Of a stretch of 64,000 bases of DNA, positions 50,882 to 59,456 are shown piece by piece. Position 1 is the first letter of the stretch, and each line of letters begins with the position of its first letter. A program made the translations under genes and the position numbers. The notes under the pieces are model-generated. The model searched no databases and was not told the origin of the DNA. It worked only from the letters and a program-made list of their open reading frames with translations. The DNA comes from an uncultured Selenomonadaceae bacterium (GTDB lineage Bacteria > Bacillota > Negativicutes > Selenomonadales > Selenomonadaceae): assembly GCA_905233135.1 (NCBI GenBank), contig CAJOCQ010000004.1:1-64000 (forward strand), in the 5' to 3' direction.

Positions 50882-52156
50882 ATGGCAACAGACAAAAATT
50901 TATTTCTGTACGATTTTGCAATAGTTGCAATTATGAAAAACGAGGGGCACTACGTCAAAGAATGGTTGGATTATCATTTGGCGGCGGGCGTTGACCATTT
51001 CTACATTTACGATAACGAAAGTACGGACAATTTTAAAGAAGTTTTGCAACCGTACATTGAAGCGGGCACTGTTACTTATACTTTTTATCCCGGTGTCGGC
51101 AAGCAAATCAGAGCTTACAACGATGCTTTTAAAAACTACAGGTTTTTCTGCCGCTATATGGCTTTTATCGACACCGACGAATTTATTTTCCCGCAAAGCA
51201 AAAAAAGTATCGTTACGGTTGTTGACGAAATTTTTAACGAAAAAGAAGAATTGGGCGGAATGGAAGTTAATTGGCAAATTTACGGCTCCAACTTCCAAGA
51301 AACTGCAGATTATTCAAAGGGCGTTTTGGAAAGATTCACGCGCCGCGCAGAACAAATTGCAAGCGGCGTTAAAAGTATCGCTAATCCCCGCAAACTTAGT
51401 TACATTGCCTCGCCGCATTACCTTGAATATTTTCATGGCACTGAAGAAATTTTGGCTGCAACCGACGAAGGCAAAGCTTTGGTTCAAAGTCAAATTTTAA
51501 TTAATCACTATCAATTTAAATCGCACGAAGAATTTTCAAATAAAATGTCGCGCGGCTCTGCTACATATTATAAACCTGATTTTTATACCGAAGACGATTT
51601 TAATCACATTGAAAACAATGAAGTTTTCGACGACAGCATTTTGAAATATCGTGACGCCCGCGCCCTTAAAAAAGTCGGTAAAGCCATTGGCAGGGAAATT
51701 GACTACAATAAATTAATTGGCGCGTTGTTCCAAAATCTTAATCCTATTATCAGCGGCGAAAATTTGGCAGAAGATTTCTTTGAAGGCAAAATGGAAACAT
51801 TTTTAACTTGCCGCGCTCTTGCCTCCTATCTTAAAGAAAATATTCTTGACGAAACGCGCGGCGCATTTGTCGAAAAAGCAACGCTTAAAGCAATTCAAGC
51901 TGCCGCGCTTACAAATTTAAGTGTTGCTGACGCTGAATTATTGCTTAGCGAATTGCCTAATATTTTGAAATTGAATTACCCCGAAGTTAAAGAGATTTTA
52001 AATATTTCTTTGGAAATTCTTGCAAGAATGAAGGACGAATTTAACGCGCAAATTGATTCTTTCGGCAAGTTAAAATTTTGGAAAGATTTTAATGAGCTTG
52101 ATAATATGTATAGAATTTTGGAAAACTTCAAATACTACGATTATAAACAGGAGTGA
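50882..52156 (+). CDS. DXD glycosyltransferase GT-2 (PF13704/GT92-like), intact
   Basis: A 424-residue paralogue with the complete two-domain layout. The GT-A catalytic part runs to about residue 255 (MKNEGHYVKEWLDYHLAAGVDH, DXD in FIDTDEFIFP near 94, CSNFQETADYSKGVLERFTRR-like region). The helical C-terminal domain is at about 275-424 (LSVADAELLLSELPNILKLNYPEVK). The junction codes ALKKVGKAIGR and has no poly-G, so this copy is locked in frame. No signal peptide, so it works in the cytoplasm. The next gene starts 5 bases after the stop. Confidence 0.85.
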   Translation: MATDKNLFLYDFAIVAIMKNEGHYVKEWLDYHLAAGVDHFYIYDNESTDNFKEVLQPYIEAGTVTYTFYPGVGKQIRAYNDAFKNYRFFCRYMAFIDTDEFIFPQSKKSIVTVVDEIFNEKEELGGMEVNWQIYGSNFQETADYSKGVLERFTRRAEQIASGVKSIANPRKLSYIASPHYLEYFHGTEEILAATDEGKALVQSQILINHYQFKSHEEFSNKMSRGSATYYKPDFYTEDDFNHIENNEVFDDSILKYRDARALKKVGKAIGREIDYNKLIGALFQNLNPIISGENLAEDFFEGKMETFLTCRALASYLKENILDETRGAFVEKATLKAIQAAALTNLSVADAELLLSELPNILKLNYPEVKEILNISLEILARMKDEFNAQIDSFGKLKFWKDFNELDNMYRILENFKYYDYKQE

Positions 52157-52161
52157 TTTCT

Positions 52162-53250
52162 TTGAAGAAGAAAATTTTGACGGGAATTTTGGCGGGGCTT
52201 TTAACTTTTGGAAGTTTCACAAGCTTTACAACTTCCGAAGTTCAAGCTGCAACGCGCGCCGAAATTGCCGCAATTAATGTTTCCACTGCCGCAGATTTTA
52301 AATATTGGAATGACAATTCGCCTACCAAACAGAAAATTATTGAATTTGTTGAGGCGGCGGTTAATCCCTACAGCCCGAATTACATTCCGCCCGAAGACAG
52401 AATTGCTACTTTTGATATGGACGGAACTTTTTATTGCGAAACTGCGCCGCTTTATTTTCAAGAGACAATGTTTTTTTACAGAGTGCTTGAAGACCCGACT
52501 TATCAAGCCCCCAAAAAAATTGTTAAATTCGCAGAAAAAATTAAGCCGAAAATTTTTAACAAAACAGGTATCACGCCCGCCGAAAATAAAATTTTGTTCC
52601 AACAACTTACAAAGGCTTATGCGGGAATGACGCCCGAAGAGTACCGCGCCTACGTTAGAAAATTTATGGAAACAAATGAAAACGGCTTGACAAATTTAAA
52701 GCGCGGCGAAGCTTTTTATTTGCCGATGGTTGAAATAATTTCCTATCTCGGCAACAACGGTTTTGCAGTTTACATTGATTCGGCTTGCGGCACTGATACC
52801 ACGCGCGAACTTGTCAACGGCGTAATTCCTATTCACCCCGACAGAATTATTACTTCAGATTTTGTTTACACGTCAACGAAAATGGGCAAAGAAAATCCCG
52901 GTAATCATTTTTATGACAGGCACAAAGAAAAAATTGTCATTTCGGGCGAAGAGCTGATTGACAACGCCAAAACAAGAAAAATTTTTTCTATCCTGAATCA
53001 TATCGGCAAAAAGCCCGTGCTTGCCTTCGGTAATTCTATGGGCGACAGCGGAATGTTAGAATACACTTTGCAGGATAACAAATATAATTGCGCGGCGTTT
53101 ATGGTAATTTGTGACGACGTAGAAAGGGAACTCGGCAACCCTGAAAGAGCAAAAAAAGATAAAGCATTTGCCGAAAAGCGCGGATGGAATACAATTTCAA
53201 TGCGTGACGAATTTAAAACCATTTACGGCGATAATGTTAAAAGAGGCTAA
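52162..53250 (+). CDS. exported HAD-superfamily phosphatase, copy 1
   Basis: A 362-residue protein with a signal peptide (KKKILTGILAGLLTFGSFTSFTTSEVQAA, cut near 30). HAD motif I DMDGTF is in ATFDMDGTFYCET near residue 93. Motif II is atypical (IDSACGTDT, where copy 2 has VVSGSDR). A motif IV-like GNSMGDSGML is near 298. Members of the PF12710-type group include acid phosphatases. It sits between GT-2 and GT-3, coupled to both. The start is TTG at 52162 after AGGAGTG. It may trim a phosphate from the glycan product outside the membrane (inference). Confidence 0.8.
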   Translation: MKKKILTGILAGLLTFGSFTSFTTSEVQAATRAEIAAINVSTAADFKYWNDNSPTKQKIIEFVEAAVNPYSPNYIPPEDRIATFDMDGTFYCETAPLYFQETMFFYRVLEDPTYQAPKKIVKFAEKIKPKIFNKTGITPAENKILFQQLTKAYAGMTPEEYRAYVRKFMETNENGLTNLKRGEAFYLPMVEIISYLGNNGFAVYIDSACGTDTTRELVNGVIPIHPDRIITSDFVYTSTKMGKENPGNHFYDRHKEKIVISGEELIDNAKTRKIFSILNHIGKKPVLAFGNSMGDSGMLEYTLQDNKYNCAAFMVICDDVERELGNPERAKKDKAFAEKRGWNTISMRDEFKTIYGDNVKRG

Positions 53251-53262
53251 GGAGTGAGAAAT

Positions 53263-54504
53263 TTGGCAGTCGATAAAAATTTATTCTTGTACGATTTAGC
53301 AGTTGTCGCAATAATGAAAAATGAAGGTCTCTACGTCAAAGAATGGTTGGATTATCATTTATTAGCTGGAGTTAATCACTTTTATATTTATGACCATGAA
53401 AGTACAGATAATATGAAAGAAGTTTTGCAGCCGTACGTTGACGCGAGGATTGTTACTTATACTTTTGCTCCCGAAAAACATCAATCTGAAGTTTACAATG
53501 AAGCTAAAAGGGATTTTCGTTTTTTTTGCCGTTATATTGCTTTTATCGACGGCGATGAATTTATAATTCCAAAATTCAAGCCAACTATACAAGAAGTTGC
53601 AGACGATATTTTATCAAGCAATCAAAATGCCGCCGCTTTAGCCGTTAATTGGAGAATGTTTGGTTCTAATTTTCAAGAAACTGCGGATTATTCAAAGGGA
53701 GTTTTAGAAAGATTTACCCGCTGTACAACCATTCCGGATCAGCATGTTAAAACTATTTTTAATCCCAGAAAGATAAAATTTTTTTACAACCCCCATTTCG
53801 CCGTACATTTTGACGGTTGTTACGCTGTCAATGAAAATAAAAATTTTATTTACGGGCATCTTAATAAGACACCAAGCGATAACAAAATAGTAATTCATCA
53901 TTATCATATGAAATCTAAAGAAGAATATGCAATAAAAATGGCGCGCGGGAACCCTGATAATACGTCTAAACCGGATGCCAGTTCTTTTAATCACGATTTT
54001 GCTAACGATATTTTTAATGACGAAAATTTGACTTATCGTGAAAGCCGCCTGAAAAATGGTGGGGGGGGGCAGGTAGAATACCAAATTAATTATCAGCGGC
54101 TTTATAGTGCTCTGCTGCAAAATTTAGCACCAACTCTTACTCAAAATACCCCTAGTGAATTTTATCAAGGCAAGCTTGAAACTCTCTTGACTTGTTGGAA
54201 ATTAGCCGAATATCTGCGCGAAAATTATTTAGATGAAACTTCAGGTAAATTTCTTGAAGAAGCTGCGCTGAATGCAATTTATAGAGCTTTATTACAACCT
54301 ATTAATATTGCAGATGTAGAATTATTATTAAGCGAATTGCCCAATATTTTAACGATAAATTATCCAGTCGTGAAAGATATTCGCAAAACTTGCATAAATA
54401 TTATTCCGCGCCTTTCCAATATATGGCGTTCCAATGATTTGTGGCGAGAATCTGTTGAATCTGATTATTTGCTTAGAATGTTAAAAATTTTTGACAAAAA
54501 ATAG
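53263..54504 (+). CDS. DXD glycosyltransferase GT-3, phase-ON at a G9 tract
   Basis: A 413-residue paralogue with MKNEGLYVKEWLDYHLLAGVNH, YDHESTDN, the DXD motif in FIDGDEFIIP and ADYSKGVLERFTRC. A run of nine G (54061-54069) after LKNG encodes Gly-Gly-Gly, then QVEYQINYQRLYSALLQNL opens the C-terminal helical domain. With nine G the gene is open to 54504; eight or ten would truncate it. It is more diverged and AT-richer than GT-1 and GT-2. The start is TTG at 53263 after AAGGAGTG. Confidence 0.84.
   Translation: MAVDKNLFLYDLAVVAIMKNEGLYVKEWLDYHLLAGVNHFYIYDHESTDNMKEVLQPYVDARIVTYTFAPEKHQSEVYNEAKRDFRFFCRYIAFIDGDEFIIPKFKPTIQEVADDILSSNQNAAALAVNWRMFGSNFQETADYSKGVLERFTRCTTIPDQHVKTIFNPRKIKFFYNPHFAVHFDGCYAVNENKNFIYGHLNKTPSDNKIVIHHYHMKSKEEYAIKMARGNPDNTSKPDASSFNHDFANDIFNDENLTYRESRLKNGGGGQVEYQINYQRLYSALLQNLAPTLTQNTPSEFYQGKLETLLTCWKLAEYLRENYLDETSGKFLEEAALNAIYRALLQPINIADVELLLSELPNILTINYPVVKDIRKTCINIIPRLSNIWRSNDLWRESVESDYLLRMLKIFDKK
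54061..54069 (+). repeat. poly-G tract (G9) in GT-3
   Basis: Nine consecutive G in an AT-rich genome, preceded by GGT and followed by CAGG, at the same alignment column as the G6 of GT-1. Confidence 0.85.
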
Positions 54505-54516
54505 GAGTGAATTTTT

Positions 54517-55605
54517 TTGAACAAGAAAAAAATTTTGACGGGAATTTTGGCAGGTTTAATGACTTTCGGAAGTTTTGCAAGCTTTACAACTTCCGAAGTT
54601 CAAGCTGCAACTCGCGCAGAAATTGGCGCAATTCAAGTTAAAAAAAGCGGCAACTTTAAATATTGGAATAAAGATTCCGAAACTTTAGCCGCGCTGAAAA
54701 GTTACGTTAAAGACGTTACCAACAAAAAGAGCAAAAATTTTATCCCCGTCGAAGACAGAATAGCTGTCTTTGATATGGACGGAACTTTCCTTTGCGAAAC
54801 TGCGCCGTATTATTTTGAATGGATGCTTTATTTGGAGCGTGCGCTTTATGACGAAGATTTTATACCTTTGGCGGCTGACAGGGAATACGCCAAACAAATT
54901 GAAACAGCAATTCGCGTAACGAAAAAATTTCCAAAAAATGCTGACGTTGATGAGGCGAAGTCTCAAGAATCAGTTTTTGCTGGAATGACGCCCGCCGAAT
55001 ATGAAAATTACGTTAAAAGATTTATGGAAAAACCCGTTGAAGGTTTAAGCAACTTGAAATGGGGCGAAGCGTTATATTTGCCGATGGTTGAGGTTATAAA
55101 ATATTTGCAGTCGAATGAATTTACGGTTTACGTAGTTTCAGGCAGCGACAGACCTGCTTGCAGAATTATTGCTTGCGATTTGTTGAAGATTAAGCCCAAT
55201 AATGTAATTGGCTCCGACCCGAAAATTATTGCCGCAAATCAAGACGAAAATGACGGCGGGCAGTACGTTTACCAAAAAGATGATTACTTGGTTAGAGGAC
55301 ACTTAATCGAAAAAAATCTCAAAATGAACAAAGTTTCAAACATTATGCAGGAAATTGGCAAGCAACCTGTTTTAGGGTTCGGAAATTCTTCAGGCGATAC
55401 GAGTATGTTAAATTACACGGTTTACGGCAACAAATATAAAAGCGCGGCGTTCTTTGTAATTTGCGACGATTTGGGGCGCGAATTCGGCAACAACAAAAAA
55501 GCTGAAAGTTGCAGGAAACTTGCCGACGAAAACGGCTGGCACCAAATTTCTATGAAAGACGATTGGGCGACGATTTACGGTACCAACGTCAAACGTACGA
55601 AATAA
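54517..55605 (+). CDS. exported HAD-superfamily phosphatase, copy 2
   Basis: A 362-residue paralogue of the HAD protein at 52162, with an almost identical signal peptide (ILTGILAGLMTFGSFASFTTSEVQAA). HAD motif I DMDGTF is in AVFDMDGTFLCET near residue 88, motif II is VVSGSD, and motif IV is FGNSSGDTSML. This copy keeps a normal motif II Ser and is the likelier active enzyme. The start is TTG after AGGAGTG, 12 bases after GT-3. Confidence 0.83.
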   Translation: MNKKKILTGILAGLMTFGSFASFTTSEVQAATRAEIGAIQVKKSGNFKYWNKDSETLAALKSYVKDVTNKKSKNFIPVEDRIAVFDMDGTFLCETAPYYFEWMLYLERALYDEDFIPLAADREYAKQIETAIRVTKKFPKNADVDEAKSQESVFAGMTPAEYENYVKRFMEKPVEGLSNLKWGEALYLPMVEVIKYLQSNEFTVYVVSGSDRPACRIIACDLLKIKPNNVIGSDPKIIAANQDENDGGQYVYQKDDYLVRGHLIEKNLKMNKVSNIMQEIGKQPVLGFGNSSGDTSMLNYTVYGNKYKSAAFFVICDDLGREFGNNKKAESCRKLADENGWHQISMKDDWATIYGTNVKRTK

Positions 55606-55619
55606 TTTTTAAAATTTTT

Positions 55620-55645
55620 AGCGGCGATAACAAGCCGCTTTTTTT
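55620..55645 (+). terminator. intrinsic terminator of the glycosyltransferase/HAD array
   Basis: AGCGGC pairs with GCCGCT and is followed by seven T. Confidence 0.85.
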
Positions 55646-55729
55646 ATTTTATTTTTTAGAAATAATTTTTTTAACACGGTTTTTCTTTCTTTGGAAAGAA
55701 AGAAAAGCCGCCTAAAAGAAAGAAACTCC

Positions 55730-55847
55730 CCGCCCGTCAGTGCCGCTCGGGTTCGGTACGCTCGTAATAACTGGTGGCCCCCTTTGGGGCCTCTACTTTT
55801 TCCGACGCTCCAACAATTACCGCAAGCTGCGGCTGAGAGACGGGCGG
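55730..55847 (+). repeat. 117-bp palindromic element, copy E
   Basis: CCGCCCGTCA ... GACGGGCGG with the GGCCCC/GGGGCC core at 55776-55791. The flanking arm TTTTCTTTCTTT/AAAGAAAGAAAA is at 55681-55706. The gap 55606-55929 holds only this element and two terminators. Confidence 0.85.
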
Positions 55848-55883
55848 ATTTTCCTATTTCCTATTGCCTAAAAATTTTTTGCA

Positions 55884-55914
55884 AAAAAATACGGCTAAGG
55901 AAAAATCCCTAGCC
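55884..55914 (-). terminator. terminator of the carD-fprA transcript
   Basis: On the minus strand GGCTAGGG pairs with CCTTAGCC and runs into seven T (plus-strand A run at 55883-55889). Confidence 0.75.
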
Positions 55915-55929
55915 TCAAAAGTTTTTTTA

Positions 55930-57105
55930 TTATAATTGTAACGCTGCAATTTTTTCCGAAATTTCGTCAAGTTGCTTTTCAGTCGGTAAATTTGCAATTC
56001 TTATTTTATCTAAAATAATTTCAACGCCCGCCGCCTTTAATTCGTCTTCAACCTGCGCGATACTTTGTCCGCCCCAACCGTAACTTCCAAAGGCAAATCC
56101 TTTATGATTGAGCGGGCGAAGTCCTTTTATGTAGCAAAGGAACGCGGCTATTGTCGGCATCATTTGATTGTTAATCGTCGGCGAACCGACGGCAAGATAT
56201 TTACTTTTGAAAATATCTGTAACAATGTCAGAAAGCGGCGTCTTTTTAATATCGTAGTAGGCGGCAGGAATCCCACGCCTTGCAAATGCTTCAGTGATTG
56301 TTTGCGCCAAAATTTCTGTCGAGTGCCACATTGAATCGAAAACAACAACCGCGCGTTCATTAACTTCTTCGCTGCTCCAAAATTTGTAGCAGTCAATAAT
56401 TTTTGAAATATTTTTGCGCCAAATAACGCCGTGTCCCGTCGCAATTAAATTAATTTCCAAATCGCCGAGAGCTTTTAACGCAACCTGCGCTTGTTTGCCG
56501 AAAGGCATTAAAATATTGGCGTAATATTTTTTTGCCTCAAATAAAATTGTGTCCAAATCGTTTTCGTCGTCAAAACGCATTGAAGTAGCAAGGTGTTCGC
56601 CGAAGGCGTCATTGCTGAACAAAATTTTTTCTTCGGGGCAATAAGTAACCATTGAGTCGGGCCAATGCAACATCGGCGTTGGAACAAATTGCAAAGTGCG
56701 CGCGCCAATGGAAATACTGTCGCCCGCCTTTACCGCTTTATAATTCAAATTGCCGTAACGCGCCGTTAAACCTTTCAAGCCATTGGGATTTGTTGTAAAA
56801 ATTTCTGCGTTCTTTGCAATTTCTGCAACTTCGCGCAGGCTCCCCGAATGGTCGGACTCAACGTGACTTGAAATTATCACGTCAATTTTTGCAGGATCAA
56901 TTACCGAAGAAATTCGCGCCAAAAGTTCATCCTTAAAATCAATTTTTGCCGTGTCAATCAGTGTAATTTTTTCGTCAATAATCAAATAGGCGTTGTAAGT
57001 TGTGCCGCGCGAAGTTGTATAGCCGTGAAAATTTCTCATTGACCAATCAACCGCGCCTACCCAATAAATATTTTTTGCAATTTCAACCGCCTTGCAGTTA
57101 GTCAT
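55930..57105 (-). CDS. FprA-type flavodiiron protein (oxygen/NO reductase)
   Basis: A 391-residue protein. The N-terminal metallo-beta-lactamase-like domain holds the diiron ligands: SSHVESDHSG (H-x-E-x-D-H, near residue 79), HWPDS (near 146), SNDAFGEH and GHGVIW (near 226). The C-terminal flavodoxin domain (about 252-391) starts VVFDSMWHSTEILAQ and includes the GSYGWGG loop. It reduces O2 to water or NO to N2O, protecting an anaerobe. It starts 6 bases after the carD stop. Confidence 0.94.
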   Translation of the reverse strand: MTNCKAVEIAKNIYWVGAVDWSMRNFHGYTTSRGTTYNAYLIIDEKITLIDTAKIDFKDELLARISSVIDPAKIDVIISSHVESDHSGSLREVAEIAKNAEIFTTNPNGLKGLTARYGNLNYKAVKAGDSISIGARTLQFVPTPMLHWPDSMVTYCPEEKILFSNDAFGEHLATSMRFDDENDLDTILFEAKKYYANILMPFGKQAQVALKALGDLEINLIATGHGVIWRKNISKIIDCYKFWSSEEVNERAVVVFDSMWHSTEILAQTITEAFARRGIPAAYYDIKKTPLSDIVTDIFKSKYLAVGSPTINNQMMPTIAAFLCYIKGLRPLNHKGFAFGSYGWGGQSIAQVEDELKAAGVEIILDKIRIANLPTEKQLDEISEKIAALQL

Positions 57106-57111
57106 AAAAAA

Positions 57112-57636
57112 TCATTCCCCTTCCAAAATTTCTTCGTCAAGCTCTTCTTCGTCATCATCTTTTCGTGCAATGTGCTCGTCAACCCAATGAGTAACTTCGT
57201 CAGAATTTTTATCGAAAACGCAGACTAATTCGCTGATTAAAATTTGGCGTGCAAGTTCCATTAAGCGACGTTCGCCGCTGGAAATTTTGCGCGTGATACT
57301 TTGCCTTGAAATATTTCTTGCAACGGCGGCAACTTCCAAAATATCGCCGCTTTTCAATCTGTCAAGCGTTGCGTGAAAACGTTTATTCCAACTTCCGAAA
57401 CTGCGCTCTGTGCGTCCTTCCAAAACTTCTGCAACTGCGGGAATTTGCGCCTTGTCGATTATCGGGCGCAAGCCCATTTCCTCAACTTTATCAACAGGCA
57501 ACATTAATTTTAAATTGCCCATTGCAAGGTGTAGCACGTAATAAGACTGCTTGACTCCGCCTACTTCATTTTCTTCAATGCCGACAACTTCGCCCGCGCC
57601 GTGCATTGGGTAAACTATTTTACTTCCTATTTCCAA
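57112..57636 (-). CDS. CarD-family transcriptional regulator
   Basis: A 174-residue protein. The N-terminal RNA-polymerase-binding Tudor-like domain (IGSKIVYPMHGAGEVVGIE, residues 3-21) is followed by a helical C-terminal DNA-binding domain (SFGSWNKRFHATLDRLKSGD). The tail is highly acidic (DDDEEELDEEILEGE). CarD/CdnL stabilises open promoter complexes. The start is TTG at 57636, 8 bases after GGAGG. Its pairing with fprA suggests co-expression. Confidence 0.92.
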   Translation of the reverse strand: MEIGSKIVYPMHGAGEVVGIEENEVGGVKQSYYVLHLAMGNLKLMLPVDKVEEMGLRPIIDKAQIPAVAEVLEGRTERSFGSWNKRFHATLDRLKSGDILEVAAVARNISRQSITRKISSGERRLMELARQILISELVCVFDKNSDEVTHWVDEHIARKDDDEEELDEEILEGE

Positions 57637-57649
57637 ATTACGCACCTCC

Positions 57650-57724
57650 GCTGTAGTGTGATAGTTTGATAGTGTTGTAGTGTTTACTATCCAACTATTC
57701 CACTATTCAACTATCCCACTATCT
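57650..57724. repeat. inverted 8-bp tandem arrays (hairpin), locus 1
   Basis: A left arm of GTAGTGTG/ATAGTTTG/ATAGTGTT units is followed by a right arm of complementary ACTATCC/AACTATTC/CACTATTC units. It lies between gpsA and carD. Confidence 0.75.
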
Positions 57725-57725
57725 A

Positions 57726-58685
57726 CTATTCCGCCTTTGTCGAACGCATAAACAAATTCATAAGCTGTTCTTCAGGATCTGCATTTTCGTAAATAATTTT
57801 GAAAACTGCGCGACAAATAGGCAACTCCACGCCCGTACTTTTTGAAAGTTCCATAAGCGCAATAACTGTTTCAGTACCTTCAGCAAGTTTGTCAAATTTT
57901 TTATTCTGAACAAAATCTTCACCGAATTTTCTGTTACGGCTGTGATTTGAAAAAAGCGTTGCTTCATAATCGCCCAAATGACTTAAGCCGTAAACAGTCA
58001 TTTTATCGCCGCCCAAAGACTCAACAAGCCGCGAAAGTTCTACAGTGCCACGCGCCATTAACGCGCCCTTTAAACTCGTACAATTAAAGCCGTCCAACAT
58101 TCCCGCCGCAATTCCTATAACATTTTTTGCCGCCGCGCCAATTTCAATTCCGATTAAATCTGCGCCGTAATAAAAACGAATCAGCGGGCTTTTAAAAATT
58201 TCAACAACTTCGCGCGTCAATTTTTCATTCGGCGAAGTCATTACCATACAGTTGGGGATACGGCGCACAAAATCTTGAACGTGTCCGGGACCTACCCAAA
58301 CTGCAACATTTTTACTTTGCAAAATTTCTTCAAAAATAGTTGAAAGTCTTTTTCCTGTTTTACTTTCAAGCCCTTTCATACAAAGTACAAATTTTTTTTC
58401 TGCAAGATTAATATTCAAAGATTTAATTTCTTCGAGCAGGGCGCGGAAATTTTGCGTACCGACAGAAATAATTATGACGCTTGCAAAATTTATTGCGTCC
58501 TCAAGATTTTTTGTAAGCTGAACATTTTCGGGCAATTTCAAATATTCGTTGCCGCGCGTACTTTCCAGCATTTGCATATTTTTTGAAGTTGCGCGCCCGT
58601 AAAGTTTGACGGTATGCCCGATTTTGCTTGAGTACCAAGCGTGAAAACTTCCCCAACGCCCGCAACCTATTATACTGATTTTCAT
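57726..58685 (-). CDS. gpsA: NAD(P)H-dependent glycerol-3-phosphate dehydrogenase
   Basis: A 319-residue protein supplying sn-glycerol 3-phosphate for phospholipids. The N-terminal IIGCGRWGSFHAWY is the Rossmann motif. GPGHVQDFVRR (near 135) replaces the usual GPSFAxE. GAAAKNVIGIAAG (near 186, catalytic Lys) and the SHLGDYEATLFSNHSRNRKFGEDF segment (near 236-259) are characteristic. The variant GPGH loop suggests a diverged member. Confidence 0.88.
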   Translation of the reverse strand: MKISIIGCGRWGSFHAWYSSKIGHTVKLYGRATSKNMQMLESTRGNEYLKLPENVQLTKNLEDAINFASVIIISVGTQNFRALLEEIKSLNINLAEKKFVLCMKGLESKTGKRLSTIFEEILQSKNVAVWVGPGHVQDFVRRIPNCMVMTSPNEKLTREVVEIFKSPLIRFYYGADLIGIEIGAAAKNVIGIAAGMLDGFNCTSLKGALMARGTVELSRLVESLGGDKMTVYGLSHLGDYEATLFSNHSRNRKFGEDFVQNKKFDKLAEGTETVIALMELSKSTGVELPICRAVFKIIYENADPEEQLMNLFMRSTKAE

Positions 58686-58699
58686 TTAATTCCTCCATT

Positions 58700-58779
58700 T
58701 GTAGTGGTGTAGTTTTATAGTGGGATAGTGTTATAGTTTTTTTACTATCACACTATTCCACTATCACACTATCACACTA
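58700..58779. repeat. inverted 8-bp tandem arrays (hairpin), locus 2
   Basis: A left arm TAGTGGTG/TAGTTTTA/TAGTGGGA/TAGTGTTA, a T7 spacer, then right-arm ACTATCAC/ACTATTCC/ACTATCAC units. The right arm encodes the last residues and stop codon of tcdA. Confidence 0.8.
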
Positions 58780-59456
58780 TTAACCACTTCTGCCGCCAAA
58801 ATTAATCCTGCAACCGACGGCACAAACGCTATACTGCCAATAATTTTTTCGGCGGAAATTTTTTTTGGAATTTCTTCGGAATAAACAACTTTCAAACTTT
58901 TGACGCCGTATTCTTTCAACTTTTTTCTCATAACTTTTGCAACAGGGTCAACTTTTGTTTGAAAAATATCTGCAACTTTAAATTGCGTAGGGTCAAGCTT
59001 ATTGCCCGCGCCCATACTGCTAATTATTTTAATGCCGCGCCTTTGACATTCCAAAACTAAATTTATTTTCGCCGTGATTGTGTCGATTGCGTCAACAACA
59101 TAATCGTATTTACAAATAAAAAAATTCTCGACTTGTTCGTCGGGAAGGTAAAATTTTTGAATTGTATCGACTTTCGCTGCAGGATTTATTTCAAAAATTC
59201 TTTCGCGCAGGAGTTGAACTTTCGACTTGCCGACTGTCGAAGTAAGCGCGTGAATCTGCCTGTTAATGTTAGTTATGTCAACGTTATCCTTGTCAATTAA
59301 AACCAAATGCCCAATCCCCGAACGCGCCAACGCCTCAACCGTAAACGAGCCAACGCCGCCAATTCCGAAAACTGCTACGGTTGAATTTTGCAACTTCAAA
59401 AAATTTTCTTCGCCGATTAAAAGCCGCGTCCTTTGAAATCTTTCGTCATTTATCAT
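58764..59456 (-). CDS. tcdA: tRNA threonylcarbamoyladenosine dehydratase (TcdA/CsdL)
   Basis: A 230-residue ThiF/E1-like enzyme that cyclises t6A to ct6A in tRNA. It starts INDERFQRTRLLIGEENF, then VAVFGIGGVGSFTVEALARSGIGHLVLIDKDNVDITNINRQ (nucleotide loop and Arg finger region), DAIDTITAK, and SSMGAGNKLDPTQF. Its last residues (NSVIV) are encoded by the repeat array. The start ATG 59456 overlaps the ftsZ end by 11 bases, with a second ATG at 59462. Confidence 0.92.
   Translation of the reverse strand: MINDERFQRTRLLIGEENFLKLQNSTVAVFGIGGVGSFTVEALARSGIGHLVLIDKDNVDITNINRQIHALTSTVGKSKVQLLRERIFEINPAAKVDTIQKFYLPDEQVENFFICKYDYVVDAIDTITAKINLVLECQRRGIKIISSMGAGNKLDPTQFKVADIFQTKVDPVAKVMRKKLKEYGVKSLKVVYSEEIPKKISAEKIIGSIAFVPSVAGLILAAEVVNSVIV

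Noticed and set aside
57650-57724. CRISPR array
   Set aside because: The repeat period is 8 bp with no unique spacers, the two arms are complementary, and no cas gene is present.
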